From positions 1 to 59,696 of the forward strand of contig NZ_BCYZ01000022.1 of NCBI RefSeq assembly GCF_001598455.1: DNA of 59,696 nucleotides, given 5' to 3'. Below the pieces are notes generated by a model. That model ran no database searches, had not been told where the DNA came from, and saw only the letters and a program-made list of their open reading frames with translations. The position numbers and the translations under genes were made by a program. The stretch's first letter is position 1; each line of letters opens with the position of its first letter. The DNA is from Sphingomonas pruni NBRC 15498. GTDB taxonomy: Bacteria > Pseudomonadota > Alphaproteobacteria > Sphingomonadales > Sphingomonadaceae. This document shows, in pieces, positions 44,375 to 52,546 of this stretch.

Positions 44375-45273
44375 CCGGCAAACCCCGCGCGAATCGCCGG
44401 CGTCGCGCGCTCGAACAGCGCGCTCGCCAGGTCGCGCGCCAATGCTTCGCCATCCGGCCCCGATGCGTCACCAGCGACGTGCTCGCCGCCATCCTCGGAC
44501 AGCAATTCGGCGCGCAACGTCACGACATCGTCGGCGATCGTCGCCAGCGCTGCGATCGGCGAGTGGCAGGTCGCATCGAGCGCGGCGAGGAACGCGCGCT
44601 CGGCGCGGACCGCGCGGCTGGTGACGCGATGGTCGATCGCCGCGAGCAGCGCCGCCGTCATGGCGTCATCGGCACGGCATTCTATTCCCACCGCGCCTTG
44701 CGCCGGGGCGGGCAGCATTTCCTCGACCGCCAAGGCGACGCCGACATCGTCGCGCCCCAATCGGGCGAGCCCCGCCGCCGCGAGCAAGGTCGCATCGGCT
44801 TCGCCCGCCGCCAGCTTGGCCAGCCGGGTGTCGACATTGCCACGGAACAGCACCACCGATACGTCCGGCCGCGCGCGGAGGATCTGCGCGCGCCGGCGCG
44901 GGCTGCTGCTGCCGACCACGCCGTTTTCGCGGATCGCCGCGATGCTCTCGGCACCGACCAGCCGGTCGCGGACATCGGCGCGCTCCAGCATCGCGGCGAT
45001 GACGATGCTGTCGGGCCGGATCGTCTCGACATCCTTCATCGAATGGACCGCGAGGTCGATCTCGCCCTCGAGCAACGCGCGGTCGAGCTCCTTGGTCCAC
45101 AAGGCCTTGCCGCCGATGTCGGCCAGCGCGCGATCCTGGACGCGATCGCCGGTGGTGCGGATCACGTGGATCTCGCAGGCGATATCGTGCGCCGCCGCGA
45201 GCGCATGCTTCACCATATTGGCCTGGACCAGCGCGAGCGGCGACCCTCGCGTGCCGAGTTTGAGGACAGTCAT
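44371..45273 (-). CDS. hemC: Porphobilinogen deaminase (hydroxymethylbilane synthase)
   Basis: A 300-residue enzyme that polymerises four porphobilinogens on a dipyrromethane cofactor. Landmarks are L-G-T-R-G-S-P-L-A near residue 7, the H-S-M-K-D-V near 76, S-S-S-P-R-R-R-A-Q, the R-G-N-V-D-T-R-L and the cofactor Cys in A-T-C-H-S-P-I-A-A-L. Start set by M-T-V-L-K-L-G-T-R. First gene of the hemC-hemD-mitofilin unit. Confidence 0.95.
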   Translation of the reverse strand: MTVLKLGTRGSPLALVQANMVKHALAAAHDIACEIHVIRTTGDRVQDRALADIGGKALWTKELDRALLEGEIDLAVHSMKDVETIRPDSIVIAAMLERADVRDRLVGAESIAAIRENGVVGSSSPRRRAQILRARPDVSVVLFRGNVDTRLAKLAAGEADATLLAAAGLARLGRDDVGVALAVEEMLPAPAQGAVGIECRADDAMTAALLAAIDHRVTSRAVRAERAFLAALDATCHSPIAALATIADDVVTLRAELLSEDGGEHVAGDASGPDGEALARDLASALFERATPAIRAGFAG

Positions 45274-45288
45274 CGCGCCCCCTCTAGA

Positions 45289-45333
45289 GCATCGCGCAGA
45301 AAAGTGGGTACCGGTTTTCCGCGCAAGCGATGC
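45289..45333. repeat. Rhizobial-type intergenic palindrome upstream of hemC
   Basis: GCATCGC...GCGATGC arms around AGAAAAGTGGGTACCGGTTTTC, the core seen in short dispersed palindromes of rhizobia and other alphaproteobacteria. It lies 15 bp before hemC and may fold in its leader. Confidence 0.7.
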
Positions 45334-45361
45334 GACCACAAATAGCTAGAGTCGCTCCAGG

Positions 45362-46570
45362 CTAATCGACCAACTTCGTCTCCACCGTCGGGCCGCTTTC
45401 CAGCGTCCGGTGCACCGGGCATTTGTTGGCGATCACCAGCATACGGTCGCGCTGTTCCGGGGTGAGGTTGCCGTCCAGCCGGATCTCGCGATGAAGGATC
45501 TCCAGCCGCGGCCGTCCGCCCGCCGCGGCGGCGCAGTCATCGGCGTGGCGGCGTTCGTGGCGAAGCAGCACCTCGACACCCTCGACCGGGATGCCTTCGG
45601 CGCGCGCCACGAGTTCGATCGTCATCGCGGTGCAGGTGCCGAGCGCCGCGAGCAGCAGATCGTACGGCGTGGGCCCGAGGTCGCCGCCGCCCGATCGCAG
45701 CGGTTCGTCGGCCAGGAGCGTGTGCCCCGAGGCATCGACCAATTGGACGAACGGTCCTTCGCCCGAGCCGACGCGGACGCAGCCTTCGGGCAACATGTCG
45801 GGCGACTTGGCGGGCAGCAAAAAGGGCTCGACCCAGGCGGCGATGATCGACGCGGCATAGGAGGCGCGCTCGACATCGGTCAGCAGATGGTCGGCGCCGT
45901 CCAGCGCGACGAAGCTCTTCGGATGTTTGGCGGCGTCGTAGATCGCCTTGGCATTCTCTATTCCGACGACCGCGTCTGTCGGCGCGTGGAGCACGAGCAG
46001 CGCTTTCTTGAGATGCGCCAGCCGCGTCGCCTGGTCCTGTCCCTTGACCGCGTCGAGAAAGTCGCGCCCGACGCGGAACGGGCGCCCGCCGATCGCCACC
46101 GTGCCCACGCCTTCGGCCTCGATCCGCGCCGCGTCCTCCGCGCTGATATGATGCAGCGCATGCGCCGGGTCGAACGGCGCGCCGATTGTCACCACGGCCC
46201 GCGACGACGGGATATGCGCGGCCGCGGCGATCACCGCCGCACCGCCCAGCGAATGGCCGATCAGGATCGACGGCGCGCCGATCGTCGCCTCGAGATGCGC
46301 CGCCGCGGCGACGAGGTCCTCGATATTGGCGCCGAAATGGCTGTCGGCGAAGTCGCCTTCGCTCTTCCCGAGACCAGTGAAGTCGAAGCGCAGGGTCGCG
46401 ATGCCCTGCGCGGCGAGCGCGGTGCTGACGCGCCGCGCGCCATGGCTTGCCTGGGTGCAGGTGAAGCAATGCGCGAACAGGGCGATGGCGCGGACTCGCC
46501 CCGGCGGCAATTCGAGCGATCCCGCGAGCGACACGCCCGTCGCATTCTCGAACCGAACCTCTCGCGCCAT
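45362..46570 (-). CDS. Bifunctional alpha/beta hydrolase / OsmC-family fusion
   Basis: A 402-residue two-domain protein. The N-terminal part (about 1-250) is an alpha/beta hydrolase with nucleophile elbow G-H-S-L-G-G, an Asp in H-A-P-T-D and a His in G-A-D-H-L-L. The C-terminal part (about 275-400) is OsmC-like, with the peroxidatic Cys in L-G-T-C-T-A-M-T and the second Cys in N-K-C-P-V-H. OsmC domains reduce organic hydroperoxides; the fusion may detoxify acylated or esterified peroxides. GGAGG five bases before ATG 46570 sets the start. Confidence 0.92.
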   Translation of the reverse strand: MAREVRFENATGVSLAGSLELPPGRVRAIALFAHCFTCTQASHGARRVSTALAAQGIATLRFDFTGLGKSEGDFADSHFGANIEDLVAAAAHLEATIGAPSILIGHSLGGAAVIAAAAHIPSSRAVVTIGAPFDPAHALHHISAEDAARIEAEGVGTVAIGGRPFRVGRDFLDAVKGQDQATRLAHLKKALLVLHAPTDAVVGIENAKAIYDAAKHPKSFVALDGADHLLTDVERASYAASIIAAWVEPFLLPAKSPDMLPEGCVRVGSGEGPFVQLVDASGHTLLADEPLRSGGGDLGPTPYDLLLAALGTCTAMTIELVARAEGIPVEGVEVLLRHERRHADDCAAAAGGRPRLEILHREIRLDGNLTPEQRDRMLVIANKCPVHRTLESGPTVETKLVD

Positions 46571-46774
46571 CCTAGCCTCCATTGTCGCTGGAGCGCGGGC
46601 CTATAGCATGTGCGTTACCGTTCGAAGGCCTGACGGGGCGGAAAAGCAGCGTTTTGGTTTGTTGGCGGGCGCATAAAGCCGCCTCTCCCGGAGCTATACA
46701 TTCGCCGACCTTCCAAAGTCATGTATCAGACGTTGATGCGTTTTCTTTGGCCAATCGAGCTTGAAGCTCTTCGA
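46571..46774. other. Gap between divergent genes
   Basis: AT-richer from about 46630 on. No RNA gene or clear repeat seen; it must contain the promoters of the fusion gene and the following orphan gene. Confidence 0.4.
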
Positions 46775-47098
46775 ATGACGATAAAGGAGTACCCTGCGTC
46801 TGCTGAGGCGATCCGGTCGCAAATCGGCAGCGCACAGGTCGTTGCCTTCGAGAACACCGGCGGAGGATTCTTTTCCAACTTGGCTGTCGCGGAAAACGTC
46901 CCGCCGATTACTGACAAATTCCCGTTGGAAGGCGGCAACGCCTCCGTATCCGGCGTGGAATACGGTATCGGGCTTCTAATCTGGGGAAACGAAGGTCGCC
47001 TCACGATGATTGAAGGGTATAGTAATGCTGGCGAGCCAACAGTTCACATCGACTTTTCGGAAGTCAGCTTCGAAATAGCGCCTTGGAGCTCAACGTAG
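46775..47098 (+). CDS. Orphan protein, function unknown
   Basis: A 107-residue protein without signal or membrane segment, with N-T-G-G-G-F-F-S-N-L and G-V-E-Y-G-I-G-L-L-I-W in a beta-rich arrangement. I do not recognise a named family; the G-G-G-F-F-S-N-L motif recalls small immunity-like orphans. Start at the ATG before T-I-K-E-Y, with AATG-overlapping context; an ATG at 46721 would add 18 residues. GC content is low for the window. Confidence 0.5.
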   Translation: MTIKEYPASAEAIRSQIGSAQVVAFENTGGGFFSNLAVAENVPPITDKFPLEGGNASVSGVEYGIGLLIWGNEGRLTMIEGYSNAGEPTVHIDFSEVSFEIAPWSST

Positions 47099-47325
47099 CG
47101 AGCCGAACCTCGGTCGGTTTCCTACATGCTTATGGCCCCTCAGGCCTGGACTGCGAAGCGGTCGTTTATGGGCCGCACGACGTAGCGGCGCCCGTGACGC
47201 GACCGCAAGGCTGCCCTCCGAACGTCGAGCAGCACCTTTCGGCACCGCCCACGGCCGCTCCAGGATAGTTGCGGCTCGCCCGCCGCCCGGTGGGTGCCGG
47301 GACGAGCCCGGCATGACGGAGTAGT
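47099..47325. repeat. Gap with an extragenic palindrome
   Basis: TGCCGGG-acgag-CCCGGCA lies at 47295-47313, directly after the end of the SRPBCC gene. The rest of this 227-bp stretch holds no supportable gene. Confidence 0.55.
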
Positions 47326-47856
47326 TCAGACCTCCGCGCCGGCCAGCATCGCCTTGGCGCGGCTTTCCGCTTCCCGGTGCAGCGCCCAGAAATCCGGGAT
47401 ACCGTGTCCTTCGAGCCGGGCTTCGAGCACCGCCAGATGCGATGCCCAGCCGCCGCCGAAATTGGCCGCCTGGTCGCGATTCTTGATCCCGCTATGCACC
47501 AGGGTGAGCAACGTCTTGCCGTCGCCGGCGTCCTTCAGCTCGAACGTCGCGATGCTGTCGGCGTCGCTGCCGAACGTATAGGCGAGGACGCGAGGTGGCT
47601 CATAGCGCACCACCTTCTCGCTCCAGCGGCGGCCGACATTGCCGGCGAAGCGCTCGGGCATCGGCACGTCGTCGTCCGACAATCGGTCGTGATCGAACAC
47701 GAATTCGATATCGCCGCCGACGCGGGCGTCGATCGACCCGCCCATAAACCAGCGCTGGCGAAGCTCGGACTCGGTCAGGTATTTCCAGACGGTCTCGACC
47801 GGGGCGGGCAAGAGGCGCTCGAAGCGGAGCTCGGTTGCGGTGATGCTATCGGTCAT
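47326..47856 (-). CDS. SRPBCC-family (AHSA1-like) protein 1
   Basis: A 176-residue START/AHSA1-fold protein with the L-P-A-P-V-E-T-V-W-K-Y-L-T opening, L-R-Q-R-W-F-M-G-G, and a long C-terminal helix with H-L-A-V-L-E-A-R-L-E-G. Such proteins bind hydrophobic ligands; the ligand is unknown. Last gene of the ArsR-VOC-SRPBCC-SRPBCC operon and coupled to the preceding gene by ATGA. Confidence 0.88.
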   Translation of the reverse strand: MTDSITATELRFERLLPAPVETVWKYLTESELRQRWFMGGSIDARVGGDIEFVFDHDRLSDDDVPMPERFAGNVGRRWSEKVVRYEPPRVLAYTFGSDADSIATFELKDAGDGKTLLTLVHSGIKNRDQAANFGGGWASHLAVLEARLEGHGIPDFWALHREAESRAKAMLAGAEV

Positions 47857-48296
47857 CGTTCTTCTCCAATCGTGTCGGAAAGCGTGTCGAGGATCATCGT
47901 CCAGCCGTGGCGCGTCTGCTCCTCGTACGCCGCCCAGGCCGGGTCCATTGCGTGGGTAAGCGTCAGTCGCGCGCCCGCCGCGGTCGCCGCGATCTCGATC
48001 GTCACGCGCGTCCATTGCCCTTCCTCGGCCGGGTCGGCGGCAAACAGGAACACCAGGCGGCGCGGACGGTCGATTTCCTCGAAAAGCAGACGGTGACGCG
48101 CATCGCCCGACGGCCGCCGCTCGACGATCAGCCCGCGCCCGCCGACCCGCGCGTCGATCTCGCACGTCAGCATCTCGCCATCGGGAGTCGCGAACAGGAA
48201 ACGCCGCGCCGTCGCGGGATCGATCCAGGCGTCGAATACCCGCTCGGGCGAGGCGGCAATATCGCGGCTGACCGTCAGGATAATTGGGTCGGTCAT
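47853..48296 (-). CDS. SRPBCC-family (AHSA1-like) protein 2
   Basis: A 147-residue AHSA1-type protein: I-A-A-S-P-E-R-V-F-D-A-W-I-D-P near the start, G-G-R-G-L-I-V-E strand and a final H-G-W-T-M-I-L-D-T-L-S helix. Probably a ligand-binding partner of the paralogue behind it. ATGA overlaps join it on both sides. Confidence 0.88.
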   Translation of the reverse strand: MTDPIILTVSRDIAASPERVFDAWIDPATARRFLFATPDGEMLTCEIDARVGGRGLIVERRPSGDARHRLLFEEIDRPRRLVFLFAADPAEEGQWTRVTIEIAATAAGARLTLTHAMDPAWAAYEEQTRHGWTMILDTLSDTIGEER

Positions 48297-48685
48297 GGCA
48301 GATTCACTTGCCAGGAGAAGCCGAACCGGTCGTTCACCCAGGCGAATTTCCGGCTGAACCCGTAATTGCCGGGCGCCATCAGCACGCCGCCGCCCTCGGC
48401 CAATGCGGCGGTGAGGCGGTCGAGCTCGTCCTCGTCCTTGCAGCCGAGCATGAACGAAATCGACGGCGTGAAGGTGAAGCCATGGTGGACGAAGCTGTCG
48501 CTGGCCAGGATCGGAAGCCCGGCGACCACCGCCCGCGCCAGCCGGACCGATCCTTCCGGGCCGGGCTCGCCGGCGCCATAGCGGTCGATATGCTCGATCC
48601 GGCTTTCCGGAATCGTCGCGACGTAGAAGTCGAGCGCTTCCTCGGCGCGTCCCTCGAACATCAGAAACGGCTTGGCGTCGGTCAT
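48293..48685 (-). CDS. VOC-family (PhnB-like) protein
   Basis: A 130-residue vicinal-oxygen-chelate protein of the PhnB/3-demethylubiquinone-methyltransferase-like group: K-P-F-L-M-F-E-G-R-A-E-E-A-L-D-F-Y at the start and F-A-W-V-N-D-R-F-G-F-S-W-Q at the end. Activity unknown. The start ATG overlaps the ArsR stop as ATGA. Confidence 0.88.
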   Translation of the reverse strand: MTDAKPFLMFEGRAEEALDFYVATIPESRIEHIDRYGAGEPGPEGSVRLARAVVAGLPILASDSFVHHGFTFTPSISFMLGCKDEDELDRLTAALAEGGGVLMAPGNYGFSRKFAWVNDRFGFSWQVNLP

Positions 48686-49011
48686 TTCAGTTTGTCCTGA
48701 TCCTCGACGATGATCGCCTCCAGCCGATCGAGCGTGGACGTCCAGAAACGTTCCCATTGCCGCATCCATTGGTCGGCTTCGCGCAGCCGCTCCGCCTTCA
48801 GCCGGCAGAGTTGCTGACGGCCGGCCTTGCGGCGTTCGACCAGCCCGGCGCGTTCCAGCACGCCGACATGCTTGGCGGCCCCGGCAAAGCTCATTGCATG
48901 CGGCGCGGCAAGTTCGCCGACAGATCGCTCGCCCAGCGCGAGACTGGCGAGCATCGCGCGACGCGTGGGATCGGCCAGCGCCGCGAAGGTGAGATCGAGT
49001 CGTTCAACCAT
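48682..49011 (-). CDS. ArsR-family winged-helix repressor
   Basis: A 109-residue ArsR/SmtB-type regulator: A-L-A-D-P-T-R-R-A-M-L-A-S-L opening, V-G-E-L-A and the recognition helix A-A-K-H-V-G-V-L-E-R-A-G-L-V. No metal-binding Cys motif is seen, so a non-metal signal is likely. Two identical-type palindromes at its promoter suggest autorepression of the four-gene operon. The predicted transcription start coincides with the start codon. Confidence 0.92.
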   Translation of the reverse strand: MVERLDLTFAALADPTRRAMLASLALGERSVGELAAPHAMSFAGAAKHVGVLERAGLVERRKAGRQQLCRLKAERLREADQWMRQWERFWTSTLDRLEAIIVEDQDKLK

Positions 49012-49017
49012 ATGGTT
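49006..49017 (-). promoter_or_regulatory. Operator 1 (AACC-N4-GGTT) over the ArsR start codon
   Basis: The perfect palindrome AACCATATGGTT contains the ATG of the ArsR gene and touches the -10 box. Confidence 0.65.
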
Positions 49018-49046
49018 TCATATTGGCGGACGATGGGTATTGTCAA
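49017..49046 (-). promoter_or_regulatory. Promoter of the ArsR-VOC-SRPBCC operon
   Basis: On the minus strand TTGACA (49046-49041) and TATGAA (49022-49017) are 18 bp apart. Transcription would begin about at the A of the start codon, giving a leaderless message. Confidence 0.6.
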
Positions 49047-49056
49047 CCGAGTGGTT
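49045..49056 (-). promoter_or_regulatory. Operator 2 (AACC-N4-GGTT) next to the -35 box
   Basis: AACCGAGTGGTT has the same half-sites as operator 1, lies 39 bp from it centre to centre and overlaps the TTGACA. Confidence 0.65.
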
Positions 49057-49171
49057 TAATGATTGCGGATGCAGTTCGCGAAGAGCGGACAGGCATCGTC
49101 TATATTCTGTGTTGCCGGATCGACTAAATTGCAGCACGATGATGAACCGATTTGGTTTTCCTGAGGGCGTT

Positions 49172-49735
49172 ATGATTACCGCGATCCGCGAAGTACGCCG
49201 TGCCAAGGGGATGACGCTCGACGATGTCGCGCAACGCTGCGTGCCGCCGACCACCGCGCAGACGATCGGCCGCTTGGAGACAGGGATGCGCACCGTTTCG
49301 GTCAAATGGCTCAATCGCATCGCCGCTGCGCTTAACGTCGAAGCGGCGGACCTGGTGCGCTTGCCCGACCAGACGGAGTTGCCGGTAGCCGCCGTGCTGA
49401 GCGCAGAGGGCGTATTCGCGCCCATTCGGGAAAGCCTGATCCCGCCGCCGCGTCCCGAAGCCGGCGCGATGGCGATATCGGTGAGCGCGGGGATCGGCGA
49501 TTATCGCGCGGGCGACACGATCTGGTGTGCGCGGCTGGCACCCGAAGCGTTCGGCCGCGCGCTCAACCGCGACGTGCTGGTACCACGCCCCGGCGGGCGG
49601 TTCCTGTTCGGGCGGCTGATCGGGCGCGAAGGCGACCGGTTGCAACTTCTCCCACTCGGCTCCGGCCAACGTCAGCAAGTGATCAGCGATCCTGCCTGGA
49701 TCGCGGAAGCGCGGACGCTGGTCCGTGCCTTGTGA
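49172..49735 (+). CDS. XRE-type helix-turn-helix regulator with S24-like C-terminus
   Basis: A 187-residue regulator. Residues about 3-60 form an XRE-type HTH (I-R-E-V-R-R-A-K-G-M-T-L-D-D-V-A ... R-L-E-T-G-M-R). The C-terminal part (about 90-187) has G-D-Y-R-A-G-D-T-I-W and later strands resembling S24/LexA-like domains, but no clear Ser-Lys catalytic pair. GAGGG before ATG 49172 supports the start; ATG 49139 and 49142 are alternatives. Divergent from the ArsR operon. Confidence 0.8.
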   Translation: MITAIREVRRAKGMTLDDVAQRCVPPTTAQTIGRLETGMRTVSVKWLNRIAAALNVEAADLVRLPDQTELPVAAVLSAEGVFAPIRESLIPPPRPEAGAMAISVSAGIGDYRAGDTIWCARLAPEAFGRALNRDVLVPRPGGRFLFGRLIGREGDRLQLLPLGSGQRQQVISDPAWIAEARTLVRAL

Positions 49736-49747
49736 TGACGCGACGCG

Positions 49748-51394
49748 CTAGACCAGCCCCCTCCCCCTGATCCGCAACGCCGGCGCGAAGGCGCCGTCCT
49801 GCGGCGCCGGCAAGGTCAGCCGCAGCGCGTCGGCGTCGCGGTGAAACCGCAGTTCGGGCCCGCCGATAAGGTCGACGCGCTCGATCACCGCGTCGCGAAG
49901 CGCGGTCTTGCCGAGCGAGGCGATCGCGCTTTCGCTCGTCGGCCAGTCGAGGAAGATCGCGTAGAGCGTGTCGCCCTTCTTGGTGAAGCGGATGTCCTCG
50001 CCGGTGAAGGGCTTCTGCTTGTCCTCGCCGAACGCGCCGGCGGGGGGCGGCTTGGTCGGGCCTTCGCCATATTTGCGCCAGGGACGCGTGGCGAAGATCG
50101 CTTCGCCATTACGCTGTGTCCAGCCGGTGAACTGGTCGACGATCGCCTCTTCCTTCTCGTCGATCGTGCCGTCGCCGCGCACCGGCACGTTGAACAACAG
50201 GGTGCCGTTCTTCGACACGACATCGGCCAGGATCTGCACGACCTGCTTAGCGCTCTTATAGCCGTTATTCTCATAGAGCGGCCGCGAATAATGCCACGCG
50301 CCGATACAGGTGCACGTCTGCCACGGCGTTTCGTGGATATCGTCGAGCACGCCGCGCTCGACATTCCAGGTAATCGCCCGTTGCGCGAACGCGTCGAGCA
50401 CGCCGCCGGTCATGATCACATCGGGCGATCCGTGCCATTCGACCGCCTGGTTGTAATAATGGGCGACCGCCTCCAGCCCGTATTTGCCAAACGGCACGCC
50501 GGCATGGTCCATGAACATGAGGTCGGGTTTGTAATCCTCGACGATCTGCTTCTGTCGCTTCAGCCATGTCTCGACGAAGCGGAGATTGCCCGAAGGCACT
50601 CCCTCGAGCCACTGGCCGTCGCGCTTGTCGTGCCAGTCCGACATTTCCTTGGCGGATTCGATGCCGTCCGGCGCCACGTAATACGGGCCGGTATAGAGGT
50701 CCTGCGGGTCGAGGCCTTCCCAATATTTGCCCGCGCCGTGCTGCTTGCGGAGCCAATAGGCATCGTAGCGCCGGCCGCGCATCGGCCCTTCCGCATCATA
50801 GCCATAGGCCGGCTGATACCAATGCCAGGCATGGCCCGAATGGTTGGACACACCGAACCGCAAGCCGGCATCGCGCGCGGCCTTTTCCCAGGCCGCCAGG
50901 ATGTCCCGTTTCGGCCCGACGCGCACGCTGTTCCATTCGTGATGCCTGCTCGCGTACAGATCGAGATTGTCGTGATGGCACCCCATGCCGACGAAGTAGC
51001 GCGCACCCGCCGCCGCATATTTCCTGACGAGGTAATCCGGCTGCCAGTTCTCGGCCTTCCAGTCGCCGATGATGTCGATGAAGCCGGTCCGGCTCGGATG
51101 CCCATAGCGCCGGACATGGTTTTCATAGGCCGTCTCGCCATGTTCCCAGCGCTGGCGCCCCTGCATATACAGCAGCCGCGCATACCAGTCGCCGAATTCG
51201 GGTTGGCATTGCGGCCCCCAATGCGCCCAGATGCCGAGCTTGGCATCGCGGAACCATTCGGGGTGGCGGTACCCGGCCGCGAGCGATTGCCAGTCGGCAG
51301 CGAATGGCGCGCTTGCTGTCGCCTGGGCGACACCAACCTTGCCGGCCAAGGCGGCCGCTGCCCCGCTCAGCAAGGCGTCACGTCTCGTCAGCAT
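49748..51394 (-). CDS. GH29 alpha-L-fucosidase-like glycoside hydrolase, TAT-exported
   Basis: A 548-residue secreted glycosidase with a twin-arginine signal (L-T-R-R-D-A-L-L-S-G, about 1-26). The GH29 barrel is recognised by W-F-R-D-A-K-L-G-I-W-A-H-W-G-P near residue 47, F-V-G-M-G-C-H-H-D near 134 and Y-K-P-D-L-M-F-M-D-H-A-G near 290, where the Asp is the likely nucleophile. A beta-sandwich C-terminal domain follows. Expected to release fucose from plant, algal or host glycans in the periplasm. Single gene. Confidence 0.92.
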   Translation of the reverse strand: MLTRRDALLSGAAAALAGKVGVAQATASAPFAADWQSLAAGYRHPEWFRDAKLGIWAHWGPQCQPEFGDWYARLLYMQGRQRWEHGETAYENHVRRYGHPSRTGFIDIIGDWKAENWQPDYLVRKYAAAGARYFVGMGCHHDNLDLYASRHHEWNSVRVGPKRDILAAWEKAARDAGLRFGVSNHSGHAWHWYQPAYGYDAEGPMRGRRYDAYWLRKQHGAGKYWEGLDPQDLYTGPYYVAPDGIESAKEMSDWHDKRDGQWLEGVPSGNLRFVETWLKRQKQIVEDYKPDLMFMDHAGVPFGKYGLEAVAHYYNQAVEWHGSPDVIMTGGVLDAFAQRAITWNVERGVLDDIHETPWQTCTCIGAWHYSRPLYENNGYKSAKQVVQILADVVSKNGTLLFNVPVRGDGTIDEKEEAIVDQFTGWTQRNGEAIFATRPWRKYGEGPTKPPPAGAFGEDKQKPFTGEDIRFTKKGDTLYAIFLDWPTSESAIASLGKTALRDAVIERVDLIGGPELRFHRDADALRLTLPAPQDGAFAPALRIRGRGLV

Positions 51395-51611
51395 CGGTCG
51401 CTCTCCACGGGTCCGGAAACATCTCGCGACGTTTCTCGCCTATGAAAACGAGAATTACATATGCACGAATGAGAATCCAGACCCTTGCGATTGAACTTTT
51501 GGGCGGGCGGCAGTATTCGCCGCGAACGACCGCATCGGCGTCAGGGCGCTCGGCTCGACGTCGAATGCTCCGCCCGGCAATGCATGCCGGCTCCCTCTGC
51601 GCTGCGCTGGG

Positions 51612-51687
51612 GAATGGTGGGCGGTGACGGTCTCGAACCGCCGACCCTCTCGGTGTAAACGAGATGCTCTACCAACTGAGCTAACCG
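51612..51687 (-). tRNA. tRNA-Val (anticodon TAC)
   Basis: A 76-nt cloverleaf with encoded CCA: acceptor GGGCGGT/ACCGCCC, D arm GCTC/GAGC, anticodon arm CTCGT/ACGAG-type with loop TTTACAC, T arm GGCGGTTCGAGACCGTC. Confidence 0.96.
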
Positions 51688-51734
51688 CCCGTACGCCAGT
51701 CCTCTGGCGCGGCTTGGCCGCCAGCGCAAGGGGG

Positions 51735-52541
51735 TCAGGCGATCGCCAGGCCGTTCTGCGCCAATGTCGCGAAATAGCGGTTCATGCGATCGAGCGACGC
51801 TGCGCTCAGCGCCATGAAGGCACGGCGGCGGTCGAACGGGTCGGGCTCACGCACGAAAAGGCCGTCCTCGGTCATCTTCGAAATCCAGCGCAGTGCGGTG
51901 CTCGGCGGCACGGCGGCGGCGATGCACAGGCTCGATACCGACACCTGGGCGCGTTCGAGATGCGCCGCGTACAGATCGAGCAACATGTCCCAGGCCGGGT
52001 CCTCGAACAGCACGTCGGGAAACGGACGGCTGCGCAGCCGTCGGGCACGGATCGCCTTGCGGACATCAGCCGCCGCGACTTGCACCGGCTCGGCGGGCAA
52101 GCCGTATTCGCTGCGTTGATCGGCGACCGTGGCTGGAAGCACGCGCGCCACGGGCTCAGCCGGTGCGACCAGGGCCTGCGCGATCGCCGCTGCGAGGTCG
52201 GCCGGCCGCGGATCGCACAGCAAAGTAATGCGCCGGGCGAGCAATGGCGCCGCGACCGCGTCGATCTGGCTTTCGGTCAGCGTGACGATCAGGCCGAATT
52301 CGGTTTCCGGCACATGACCGAGCCGGTCGACCGCGTCGTTCAGCGAGTCGCCCGAGAGATTTTCGAGCGCAGCGATGACGATTTGCGCACCCGTCGCACC
52401 GGGCAAAACGGCATCCGCCCAATCGGCCTCGGCAACGACCTCGGCGCCGGCTCGGACCGCCGCTGCGGCGAGGTGGACCCGCGCACCGGTCTGACCGAGT
52501 ACGAGCGCTCCGGGCCGCGCAATCGAGCTCGCGCCGTCCAT
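51735..52541 (-). CDS. Winged-helix (MarR-like) protein with receiver-like N-terminus
   Basis: A 268-residue protein. The C-terminal third holds a winged-helix domain: F-E-D-P-A-W-D-M-L-L-D-L-Y, V-S-V-S-S-L-C-I-A-A-A-V-P-P-S-T-A-L-R-W-I recognition region and E-D-G-L-F-V-R. The first 120 residues alternate strands and helices like a receiver domain but lack the phosphorylatable Asp environment. The C-terminal domain is common in sphingomonads. Its targets are unknown; it begins 5 bp after the pntB stop, so it may be read with the pnt operon or from a local promoter. Confidence 0.75.
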   Translation of the reverse strand: MDGASSIARPGALVLGQTGARVHLAAAAVRAGAEVVAEADWADAVLPGATGAQIVIAALENLSGDSLNDAVDRLGHVPETEFGLIVTLTESQIDAVAAPLLARRITLLCDPRPADLAAAIAQALVAPAEPVARVLPATVADQRSEYGLPAEPVQVAAADVRKAIRARRLRSRPFPDVLFEDPAWDMLLDLYAAHLERAQVSVSSLCIAAAVPPSTALRWISKMTEDGLFVREPDPFDRRRAFMALSAASLDRMNRYFATLAQNGLAIA

Positions 52542-52546
52542 TATGC

